DNA of 64,000 nt from Oscheius sp. JU75. Lineage: Eukaryota > Nematoda > Chromadorea > Rhabditida > Rhabditidae. Position 1 is the stretch's first letter. Each line of letters opens with the position of its first letter. A program made the position numbers and the translations under genes. Positions 11,900 to 21,448 of this stretch are shown here, one piece after another. Below the pieces are notes generated by a model. The model saw only the letters and a program-made list of their open reading frames with translations, was not told where the DNA came from and searched no databases. The DNA is taken from the NCBI GenBank assembly GCA_037178855.1, contig JASJZC010000002.1, forward strand, positions 4,464,001 to 4,528,000. Direction: 5' to 3'.

Positions 11900-13424
11900 A
11901 GGACAATAAAGCTAGTGACAAGAGGGACAGTTTTGAGATAAACACTTTCAGGAATCCCTATTGGGCCAGCTGGAGCGCTGCAAGTAAGAGAGCGACAGAG
12001 ACAACCTTTGGTGACTGTCGAAAAAAGAGAACAGTTCATCGTGTTTTAAAGACTCTCACTGAGAATTGAAATCTTAGATAGAGTAAAAATGGTCAAGAAC
12101 TCAGAAGAAATAGCCAGAAAAAACTGCTGAGGAAATAACAGGTAAAGGGTAGTTCGTGAGAGCCTGTCCGTAGAGACTGGTAAAATATACGAATTCCAGC
12201 ACGAGGAAATCATAAAAGGGGTCCCCGTGACGCCAAATAGAGCAACATTTATCATGTGTCCACCAGAAATCCAATTAAACGGGCAGGTTCTTTCCTTTCA
12301 ACAAGACTGTTTACTACGTCCCGAAATAGGGAAAGAAATCGAATCGATGGTCGAATCGCAAAGCACGATCTGGACACAACCGTTCGTCGGTGTAAACTGT
12401 CGTAGAAAAGGTCATCCCTCAAACAGTCTCTGATCCATTCAAGACCTTCTTTTCCAGAAAAAGAGTCGACAAAATAAACAGGGAAGCAGGCGCAAATAGC
12501 TGACCTTGTCTGTCAAAACATGATCACTTTTTGGCTCTCGTGACCCACCGCAGACTTTGAAACTCTTTTGAGTTGCTAGGACTGTTAGCGGGAGAGAAGA
12601 GACGGTTAAAAATGACGAAGTCGACCTCCCCGTTACATCGAGTTCGGCGAAGCTGTGTTCGCTACGTAAGCAGTCGAAAAAGAGGCGATTTTTGTCCAGC
12701 AACTGCAGAAGATTATCAAAGGATGCGGAAGAGCGGAGAGCGTAGTGAGAACCGGCTTCTCACATGTCATGAGATACCCGGGTTGATTATAAATAAACTA
12801 TTCGTAACAGTTTCTTAAAGGTGGGAAAAGAATGTTTTTTTTCAGAAAGTGACCAGGTAAACGGAAGTTCATGGAAGAAGAGATAAGATCTGAAAAAATT
12901 GCAAGGTTTTTGAAGATCGAACGAGGAAGTGAACCTGCTCTGAAAGACACAAAGGGCAGGGTTGTGAAAGAAGAGTAAAAGTTAGCTGCTGGGACCCATT
13001 ATATACCCTCTACTCTCCTTCCGCGAAGATAACAGAAATGATGCAAAGTTGGCATGTATAGGTCGCGAGGTTCGTCTGACTCAGAGTCTCCAGGAACTCT
13101 CCGCATTTTCGCCTGTTTTCAACTCGTCATTCCGGTTTCTTGAACCCTGATTCAGCAAACTTTTGCAGGAAGTTTGCCTACCAGAGAGACCACCGCAGTC
13201 GTTTTGAGTCAAGACGCTTTATTTCCCGTTCTAAGGCACCCCTTCAGCAGACAACAATTCTTCTAACTTTGTGTCTATTTCAGTTCCTGGCTGGCTCCTT
13301 TCAGCAAGTCTAAAATAGGGAAGAAGGTTTATTAATAAAGGCAAATAAAGAACAATTGTGTAAGAGGGAAAAGGTTAGCAACGTAACAACGTGAGTTATT
13401 AACAAAACATACATCTAAGTATAC
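11900..13424. other. Region between the 192-aa gene and KANSL3, no gene established
   Basis: About 1.5 kb. It contains the KANSL3 3' flank and the upstream region of the 192-aa gene. A possible hydrophobic leader exon on the minus strand near 11960-12010 carries an in-frame TAG. Other open frames here have no support. Confidence 0.4.
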
Positions 13425-16400
13425 CTACATACGATCGGCCGAGGAATCTCTCTCCGATATAGCTGACTTGTCGGGAAGAGGCCAGTTCTTGAAGAGGTTA
13501 CGACGCGGTGAAGCTAGAATTTTTATGTGAGGAGGGTAAAAGAAGAACCTTACTCGGAGGAGGAGGATTTGTTACGGGGGGAAACACTACACGGCAAGTT
13601 GGATCTGAAAGAGCAGTTAAAGAGCTAAAAAAAAAGATACCCTCGAAAGCCGGAATCACATTTATCGGCATCGGCTGTGGGCTGTCCTTCAGTATAGCGA
13701 TTGGACAGGACTGCGACATGTCCCTGCGCTTTGGCTGAGGCGACTCGATCTCGGACAAATGGACCCTGGACAGGAGTTCGCTAAAATGGGAGCGAGCGTT
13801 CATCACTTCCGGAGAGTTGTCCATTATGGGAAGAGGCTTCGCTAAAGAAGGATTACCATTGACATCGGCTTGGCCTTTGTTCTTCTGCATGTTCAGGAAG
13901 TCGACGATATCGCTCTGAAAAGATATTTTATGGGGAAAAGGAAGAGGGGATTTACAGCGATGCTTTTGTAGACGGTAAACTGAGTTATTCCGTGGCGGGC
14001 GAGCTCAATATCGGCTACCAGCAGATTCTCATCGCCATGTGGAACCGTTACTACAGCTGTGTCGCCTGAAATTGGGGTTATTAGTTAGGAGCAACTAGAT
14101 TGTTCTTTTTTTTTGTAAAATTGTTGCAGTTTGAAATCAACTAAATTAGCGGAAATTGATCAAACTATAATCACTTCAAGTTACAAAACTTTCAGGAAGC
14201 AAATTAGATAAGATCCGCCAGTAGTCAAAGCTCGTCAAAGCTACTAGTATTCAGTTCAACTTCGACAGCTCCCGTGGAGATGGTACGTGGTCTACTCTGT
14301 TCGCCTAGTAAAATGGCTCTTCTCCCTCAGTTTTTAGTCGCTACCGAATTCTCATTCTTTGCAATGGCCTTATGTGTCCAATAGGCAATACTTTAACCCC
14401 TCCAGTCATAAACAAAGTTTAAGTTTAGCAGTGCACGACCGACCCGACTGAAGTGCTGCCATCGATTGGTACGGACATCGCGACTGGCCCCCACACGTTC
14501 CGTCTTCTGGAGGCTATCGGCGACGGCGGCTATGGATCGGTCTTTCTGGCCTCGGACCGTGAGAACCAGCGTTGGGCCGTCAAGGTCGAGAAGTTCAAAA
14601 GGAGCATGCTGCACATCGAAGTCCACGTGCTCAAGGCTACCAACGCGGCAGACTGCAAACACTTCTGCACGATGATCGCCTACGGAGCCACGAAGCCCTT
14701 CTACACATTCGTCGTCATGACTCTCCTGGGCAGGGATCTCCATCATCTTCGCAGCGATCAGCCTGGCAAGAAGTTCAGCATGGCCACGACTCTTCGTATC
14801 GGCAAGCAGACGATCGAGGCTCTGGAAGAGCTGCACAACTGTGGATTTATCTCACGCGACTTCAAGCCAGGAAACCTCGCTCCGGGTGTTGGACGTCAGC
14901 GCAAGACGATCTTTATGTACGACTTCGGTCTGGCCAGGAAGTACGAGGACAAGTACGGTAACATCGTGGCCTCGCGTGGAGAGATCGGATGGAGAGGAAC
15001 ACAGCGCTACGGAAGTCTCAACGCTCATCTGCGTCTCGATCTCAGCCGAAGAGACGACATCGAAAGCTGGATGTACATGATCATAGAGTTCACGCGTGGA
15101 TCGCTGCCCTGGAGGATGATCACCGACCGCGCCGAGGTACATCAGTCGAAGATGGCTGCTCGTCATGGAACTGGCCGCCAGGATCTGTTCAAGGGACTTC
15201 CGTCGCAGTTCGACAACATGTTGACTCTAATCGACGGCTGGGCCTTCGCGACCAAACCCGACTACAAGAGCCTGCGCGACTCGCTGACCGTCGTTCAGAC
15301 CTTGTACGGTCTGACGGGACGCGAAAAGTATGACTGGGATGAGGAGGCCTACTCGAACACGACGCTCACGGAGAAGAGACAGCCGAGTCCGACTGGACCC
15401 AAGGATCTCGTGGCCATCGGGACTGTAGAAGAATAGCTCCAAGATTCTTCTCTTTCTATGTCATAGATGAGAAATAAAATTTTTCAGAAATTCCCTCGTA
15501 CTGAAAGCAAAGACTCACACATCATATTGCTCCTCAGTTTCTGCAATTCGGCCTTATTGTAGTGTCGCGCCTGGTCGCCCACGATGAACAGCGTCGGACA
15601 GTAGGTGAGAAGCATATTATCGTCGGGTCCGCCTCTGAAGCCGAACTGTGTCTTCACGGGAAAGGCCAGATCGATGACGGCTGAGACGCCCGTGACCGAA
15701 TGAAGAGCCTAGATCAATACGATTTAAAGGCTGACAATACGAAAGTACCCGGTGATTGAAGTAGCAGGAGAGACGCCAGCCGACGAGAACGATTCGCTTG
15801 CCCTTGTTGATAGGAAGGGATCTCTGCTTAGCAACTTCTCTTTTGACGGCACTGGTGTAGAAGTCGATGGCGTCCCAGATCGTCTCGCCTTTGCGGCCAA
15901 GGAAGTTCGTCTGCATGATGACCGACTGGTTCGAGCCTAGGGACTTAATCCAACTGAAAATGTACATAAAGTTTCAATAGAGCCCTTATACTAACCTGTA
16001 TAACATGTGATGAACGCTCGTCGAGAAAGTCTGATCACCACAGCGGAAGTTGGGCGGGACAAGGATGAAGAGCACATCGGGCAGAGTTTTGGCGTAGTCG
16101 AATTGTGGTCCGAAGCTTCCGTCGACACTTATCTTTTCGTCTATCGGTTCGTCATCTAGGGTGCTGTCGGGGCTCAAGGTAGGCGTAGGAGGTGGAGCGA
16201 CAGGCATCAGCAGTTTCTTCTTGGCGGTCTGCTTGACTTTCTTCTTTGTCTTCGTAAACTCGAGTTCCTTCGGATTTCCCTTGACAGCGGCGGGCTTCTT
16301 TGCTTTCTGAAAGTTTCATTGACATCTCTACTATCTAAAACGCGATGGTTTCTGTGGAGGAGTGTCTGTTTGTTTGTTTGTCCGTGGCCACGAAACAGAA

Positions 16401-17743
16401 GCGAGCCAATTAGTTGTCCAGAAGTTTTGTTGTTCAAAAAACAGTTATTGCCTAAATTGGTTGACAAGTCAAATTTGGGTGCGCTATAGAACTTGGCTTT
16501 TTTCATGAAGTGGAATGAAGCCACTAAGAGATTTCTGTAACTACGAAGCGGCGCAGCCGCCAATGTAAACTGATGGCAAAAGAACGACGAAGCCGTCGGA
16601 GACGTCTTTATCCGTCTGTCTGTCATGGTGTCCGCACAAATGCATGTCAACACTAATACCCAAAAAAGTTGACAAGTCATTTCATGTCAAGAGACAAGGG
16701 GTCTTGCCAGCTGTAGGAGAAACTTCTACTAGGGAAGCGGCGCACCCGCCTGTGGTCAATTCTAAGCAAAGGCCAAAGGGCTGCGAAGCTGCCGCCGGCA
16801 GCTGGTGAAGAAGTAATGTGGAAACTTTTTCTTTTGCTGCAGATGGAGGTCTTTTAGGCGCTCTCTTCTTGGCCGACTGTAGCGTTACTTCGCTGACATC
16901 CATCGCAACATCGGGGATTTTCTTTTCGGCCTGAAAAACAGACAAGTACAGTTGATACCTGTCAAAAGTACCACAGCTTTGCGTTTGCTTTTGTTTTTCT
17001 TCCTATTGACGTCCGACGGCGGATCTCCTGATATAGCGAAAGAAAGACGATCGGCACAAGTTGCACGACTTCCTTCTGTGGACAATCCGCGCTCTTGAAG
17101 TTCCTGAAAATCCTTTTATCGACAAGATGACAAAAGTTACATTCTTAAGACGCGCATGACTGTAGACATGGACCATACTGGGACGGAACTGGTCCGTAAC
17201 AGAGCTTCGGCGCAATTGTTTTGTGAAGGCCATATCCGTCGCGTAGTCCGGCTTCTCGTTCTTCTTGGCCAACTGTGGCGTTACTTCGCTGACATCCACC
17301 GCAACATCGGGGATTTTCCTTTCGGCCTGAAAAACAGACAAGTACGGTTGATACCTGTCAAAAGTACCACAGCTTTGCGCTTGCTTTTGTTTTTCTTCCT
17401 ATTGACGTCCGACGGCGGATCTCCTGATATAGCGAAAGAAAGACGATCGGCACAAGCAGCATGACTTCCTTCTGTGGACAATCCGCGCTCTTGAAGCTCC
17501 TGAAAACCCTTTTATCGACAAGATGACAAAAGTTACATTCTTAAGACGAGCATGACTGTAGATATGGACCATACTGGGACGGAACTGGTCCGTAACAGAG
17601 CTTCGGCGCAATTGTTTTGTGAAGGCCATCGCGTAGTCCGGCTTCTCGTCCAAATCCATTGGCTCGTCCTTCACTTCCGTCTTCGGGCACATTCTGCCGT
17701 CGTTGGCGTCATCACGACCGGCACCCATACGATCTGTAGACAT
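13425..17743 (-). CDS. KANSL3: KAT8 regulatory NSL complex subunit 3-like protein
   Basis: Subunit of the nuclear NSL histone acetyltransferase complex, with an alpha/beta-hydrolase fold. The hydrolase region lies at 13975-16130: DVLFILVPPNFRCG, the elbow KRIVLVGWRLSCYFNHRAL, VIDLAFPVKTQFGFRGGPD, LFIVGDQARHYNKAELQKL, then VPHGDENLLVADIELARHG. The nucleophile-elbow serine is not in its usual place, as in other KANSL3 proteins, so it is probably not an active hydrolase. The C-terminus is built by a phase-1 join at a GTAAGG donor and ends ERDSSADRM. The N-terminal part contains a 396-bp tandem duplication that repeats exon sequence, including AFTKQLRRSSVTDQFRPSM twice. The intron 14066-15518 holds a kinase gene on the other strand. 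A second enlarged intron (about 16317-16834) separates the N-terminal part from the fold. Confidence 0.82.
14280..15436 (+). CDS. CK1/TTBK-like protein kinase nested in a KANSL3 intron
   Basis: Protein kinase of the casein kinase 1 superfamily, nearest in look to the tau-tubulin kinase-like group that is expanded in nematodes. The body is one uninterrupted exon, 14429-15436. Seen in order: glycine loop IGDGGYGSVFLAS, ATP-binding lysine in WAVKVEKF, catalytic loop SRDFKPGNL (the usual His is Ser, but the Asp, Lys and Asn are present), metal-binding DFG in MYDFGLAR, then the CK1-type RGTQRYGSLNAHL and LSRRDDIESWMYM. All core catalytic residues are present, so activity is plausible. No in-frame ATG precedes the kinase core in the main exon. 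The start given assumes a one-codon first exon (ATG 14280-14282) joined in phase to 14429, which is the weakest part of the model. The exon is GC-rich and intron-free, unlike its surroundings. Confidence 0.83.
16317..16834 (-). other. Enlarged KANSL3 intron with repeat-like content
   Basis: About 520 nt where neighbouring introns are about 40 nt. It contains repeated GTTTGTTTGTTTGTCCG and GTCTGTCTGTC runs and several TGACAAGTCA-type words. It reads as an insertion. Similar words occur near 62940-63090 on the opposite strand. Its class could not be identified. Confidence 0.35.
16854..17650. repeat. 396-bp tandem duplication within KANSL3
   Basis: Two adjacent, nearly identical copies with a 396-bp period. 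Anchor words GTTGATACCTGTC at 16951 and 17347, GACAATCCGC at 17081 and 17477, and the GGCC..ACTGT word at 16871 and 17267 all differ by 396. The first-half copy has a 6-bp insertion near 17235. Each copy contains coding exons and their short introns on the minus strand, so the duplication repeats a protein segment. Confidence 0.88.
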
Positions 17744-18164
17744 TTTAACTGAAAACATGAGGTACTTGGATTTGAGCAAGGGAAACATGCAAAAACAACT
17801 ATATACACGGCGTGTTACGCGCGTCGCCACTTTTTCAGCCGAGCGCAAATGCCGCTCGTTTTCTTAAGTACAGTATCCTACAAAAACCCTGGATTTCGCT
17901 ACTCACTCTTCGAGCTCCAGTTCTTTATTCTTTTTTTTTGTGTCCTGTATTCTTTCTCTTATTTTTTGTGTTCTCTCGCACAACTTGAAGAGCTTTTTTG
18001 CAGAAGTTAGATCATTAGGGAAACCTAGAGTTAAAAACAATTTTAAAAGCCGTTTTTCTCAAAACACGAGCGGCTGAAAAGGTTCGAGCTTTGCTAAGAG
18101 AAGACCAAATATATTAGTTCACAGTAATGTTAAGCACATTCTAAAGAGTTTTGATCCAGAGTTT

Positions 18165-18620
18165 GTGGAAGCCAATACTTTCAATGACGATAGAATGCAG
18201 CTCACCCCAACTTTTCTCAATAGTGTCTCCACCTGTCGTTCGCCAGTTTCAGTTGACACTCCCACCAAGCCCTATAAAAGCCGAAGGCGTCAGTTTGTGA
18301 ACAGAACCTTGGCTATCATATCTCCTATACCAAACTCTGCCTCCTCATTGGAAACGTCTCGAACACTAATTCCCTGGTTTCTTACTGGCGATATGACGTT
18401 CCTCTACGAGTGTTACGGCTCTTCATCTATCCATAACGGCCATTTCTGTAACTTCCGCCGTACAATGAAAGATATTTCGAGCCCACAATGGGCAAAACGA
18501 GCAATCGTTAACGGAAAACTTTTGGGAAACAGCGTTAGAAACTGCCCCAAATATCAACCTAACGAGCTTAATTCTTCCGTCGCTGCATATTATCATGGGC
18601 TTAGCCAACTTCTTTATTGA
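18165..18620 (+). CDS. Unassigned 151-codon open frame
   Basis: Continuous frame upstream of KANSL3 on the opposite strand, with no recognised domain. The middle part has a compositionally protein-like stretch (DMTFLYECYGSSSIHNGHF, then SSPQWAKRAIVNGKLLGNS). An overlapping + frame (18595-18858) also looks coding-like (DALEARAIAVDAHLVAKCV), which could mean a frameshifted or decayed gene. It lies immediately left of the inverted-repeat element at 18861 and may be of transposon origin. There is no splice or start-site support. Confidence 0.25.
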   Translation: MEANTFNDDRMQLTPTFLNSVSTCRSPVSVDTPTKPYKSRRRQFVNRTLAIISPIPNSASSLETSRTLIPWFLTGDMTFLYECYGSSSIHNGHFCNFRRTMKDISSPQWAKRAIVNGKLLGNSVRNCPKYQPNELNSSVAAYYHGLSQLLY

Positions 18621-18860
18621 TGCGCTCGAAGCTCGTGCTATAGCAGTAGATGCCCATCTCGTGGCGAAATGTGTAGACATTCTACGTATACCAGGACTTT
18701 TAGATAACTGGAGGGCAGGAGTCACTGCTCGTGTACCACAACTTGCGCGAAATCAAAGATGTTCCTGCCGGAAGAAGAGCCTATATGCAATTCCCGTTGC
18801 CATAAAGCCAACTGAAATGTTGCAACAAAATGTAAAATGTTATCGCTACTTGTTTTGACA

Positions 18861-19643
18861 GTACTTCGGCTTCATTCAAATCTTTTCGAGCGCAATTCCT
18901 TTTTTTTGGCGCGGAATCAATTTTTCTTTTTTTTTTTTTTTTTTTTTTTGATCGCTCGTTTCTGCTATTTTTCCGTAAAACAACGTTTCAGAACAAGAAA
19001 CCGAGGTTTATACCCATAAAAAAAGTTAAAGGACTGCTCTGGAAGGTTCTTGCAACAAGGAAATACAGTAAGAAAAGATAAGTAAGTCTAAATAAAAATA
19101 AAAGTAATAGTCAGTCGCTTTACTGTCACACTATTGCTCGTCAAGACCCGTCTCTCTTCCAACTCTGTAGGGAATTCGAGGATCCCATCCGAAAAACAAA
19201 CTTTCTCCGTCAATACGACCTTCTGCCAGCCAACAATCGTGTGGGACAAGACCGAAATGGAGACGACTTCCTCGCATTCTGCAGCCAGAAGCTGTTTAAT
19301 CCGAACAAACCGTTCTGTGCCGGGAAGAACAAAGAAGCCATAAGGAACGGCAATCCCGTGTTCCGATGCACCCGTTACCGCAATGAGAAGTTAGCCCATC
19401 ATGGGCCCTCCACCTACAACGCTCCCGAAAAGTATGTCTAAACTTTATAACAAGCATACCTTTAACTGTCCAGATTGACCCCCAAGATATTGTCTATGTG
19501 GCATTCTGTCTCGTCAAGGATATCCGCGTCCGGACCCTTCCCGACATCATAGATCGAAAAAGGAAAGAAAGGAAAAGTCCGCGCCAAAAAATTAAAGTTG
19601 CGCGCGAAAAAGTTTGAATAAAACGTGGTGCCTGCCGAAGTAT
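18861..19643 (+). mobile_element. Terminal-inverted-repeat element, copy 1, with coding fragment
   Basis: Bounded by matching inverted ends. The left end reads TACTTCGGC, then TTCATTCAAATCTTTTCG, then TTTTTTTGGCGCGGA. The right end, read on the minus strand, is TACTTCGGCAGGCACCACG, then TTTATTCAAACTTTTTCGCG, then TTTTTTGGCGCGGA. The left end lacks about 11 bp present in the right. A long T run is at about 18923-18949. Inside, an open frame (19139-19441) reads RQDPSLFQLCREFEDPIRK and continues to PEKYV. The same protein segment is found, frameshifted, in copy 2 at 51296-52914. The family is unassigned. Confidence 0.6.
19139..19441 (+). pseudogene. Coding fragment carried by inverted-repeat element copy 1
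   Basis: About 100 codons open to a TAA at 19439-19441, with no start codon at the left edge. It begins RQDPSLFQLCREFEDPIRK; later segments include GDDFLAFCSQKLFNPNKPF and NPVFRCTRYRNEKLAHHGP. Four cysteines and the aromatic spacing faintly recall FLYWCH-type zinc fingers, but this is not enough to assign it. It is probably a fragment of a gene belonging to, or captured by, the element. Confidence 0.35.
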
Positions 19644-20895
19644 TTCCCTTGCTTTGTCTCTCTTCTACCATTTTTCTTTGTTGTTTCGTTAGATTTGTGC
19701 AATAAACAGATTGGATTACACACATTGTTCTTTTATACTTTAATAACAATGCTAAAAAAAAACGAATGGTATGAACAAATCAGAAAAAGACGTCAAAAAC
19801 GCGATGAAAATGGGATGTTGGAGCTCCCCAAACTCGTGAAATAATTGCTTCAAGTCGTTTTGGTGTCAAAGAATTTTATTATTTGTTTGAAGAAAAGAAA
19901 ATTTAAATTTAAAAACACCCAAAGATCTGGTAAAAACACCCCCCAGATGACTGAAAAGAAAAAACACTTTTTTAGTTCAATACAGTTTGGACTGACGTTA
20001 AACACTTTGAATTGCAACACGATCGAAACCTCCTAATTTTTAAGTGCAACCAAACCGCGCCAAAAACGCTGGCAGCAAATTTGAAGCTTATAATATAAAT
20101 TGGAAGAGAAAATCTTGGTCACATTGGTTTTTGTGCTTCGTGAAAGATTACAGCTATCCCCTTGTGGCTTATCCTTCCGAATAAAGCCAGAGCCGCTCCC
20201 GTCCGCAATTAGACTTTCGTCAAATTAAACCTTGAACGTGTGATGAGACCGCTCTCTGTCCGAACTTTCGATCCAAAAGATGAATCTCCTGGTGAGAGCC
20301 TCGCGCTCATGAGGACAGCTGACACTGGTCCATGCCCTCTCGTTCAATCTAATCTTGTCTAACAACTCCCATCAGATTTGAGTTCCAACCCTTTTTTGAT
20401 CTGTGTTCCTTGGGGTAACTTTTCTCTCAAACCAGGGTGTCCATGCTGTCTTGGTAGTCAGTCTGTCTCGTACCAGACATCCCAAACCCATCAAATTGTT
20501 CTCTGCTATCCTTAGTTGGAGCGTTAATTTCTGACGCTTCTGAGACCTAACGATGTTGTGTTGCTGTGGGAAGAGCGATACTGCAAATCGACCCTTGTTG
20601 ATCATCAGCAGCGTTCTTCCACTTCCAGAAGTTTCTCCCAGTCTTCCATTTCCAGGTTCCCTTAGTACTAATCCCAATCCAAATGTTGGCCTCCCGCTCT
20701 CAGGATGAGCAGGCAATCCTGTCAAAATGTATGTCAAAAGCCAGGATTTTGACGGTTCACTCCAAACATCAAGGGATTTGGCCCTGAGACATCGTTATAT
20801 CCAATAACGCTCTCAATTATTCCAGAGTCTCTCTGCACAGAGTTCCTCTTGGTCGTCATCGCTCATCAAGAATCAGTTCCTTTTCCAGAGACGAG

Positions 20896-20941
20896 ATGCA
20901 GCTTGGACTGGGAGCAGGTGACGCGGCTATGGAAACAGCTG
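20896..20941 (+). CDS. Possible distant 5' coding exon of the peptide GPCR
   Basis: A well-formed exon: TTCCTTTTCCAG acceptor, ATG, 15 codons (MQLGLGAGDAAMETA) and one extra base before a GTGAGAT donor. It ends in phase 1, which fits the exon starting at 26761 (CT GGA GCC ATG TGC), extending the GPCR N-terminus. The intervening intron would be 5.8 kb. This is inference from splice phase only. Confidence 0.35.
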
Positions 20942-21155
20942 GTGAGATAAATTCACGCTATAAATTAGGGGTCTGGTGGAAGGACGATTTGTCTTGGATA
21001 CACACATGAAAACAATGCTCGCCTAATACTTTCAATGAACAATTCAATTGGCGACTTCCGAACTGCCGTAAAAGCTCTAATATAAGCACCCCCTTACGTA
21101 AGAAATACGCAATTATGTATTTGTATTTTTCGGGGCGCTTCTATTAGACGAAATA

Positions 21156-21448
21156 TAGTCTGTTCAAAAACGATAGATTATTTTTCAAATCGTCGCGGCT
21201 GAAAACGCGCGACGTTTTGAATAACTTTAAATTGTTGAGGAATTTCTTCTTTTGGATTCCTCAGAAGTTTCACTTCTTTTATTGTCAGTTTTACATTCTA
21301 CACGGAAGAAAACTTCGAAATGCGATAGGGAAAAGAGCGAAAAATAGAGAAAACAATAGTGCAAAATTTCAGAGAAGCTTGAAAACAATAGTGCGCTTTT
21401 TTTGGCGCGACCGTTTCAAAAATTGCTCTCTTATTTTTGAACAGACTA
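21156..21448. mobile_element. MITE-like element with TAGTCTGTTCAAAAA inverted ends
   Basis: The 15-bp word TAGTCTGTTCAAAAA starts the element at 21156. Its exact reverse complement ends it at 21448. Similarity continues inward less perfectly (CAAATCGTCGCGGC against CAATTTTTGAAACGGTCGCG). Length is 293 bp with no coding capacity, so it is a non-autonomous DNA transposon. Possible TA target duplications flank it. Confidence 0.7.

Noticed and set aside
11950-12015. Signal-peptide exon (VVSVALLLAALQLAQ) for the 192-aa gene
   Set aside because: The frame hits TAG before any usable donor, so it cannot join the next exon in phase as read.
20372-20737. 121-codon minus-strand open frame
   Set aside because: No domain, no splice or start context, and composition unlike the clear genes; likely chance.
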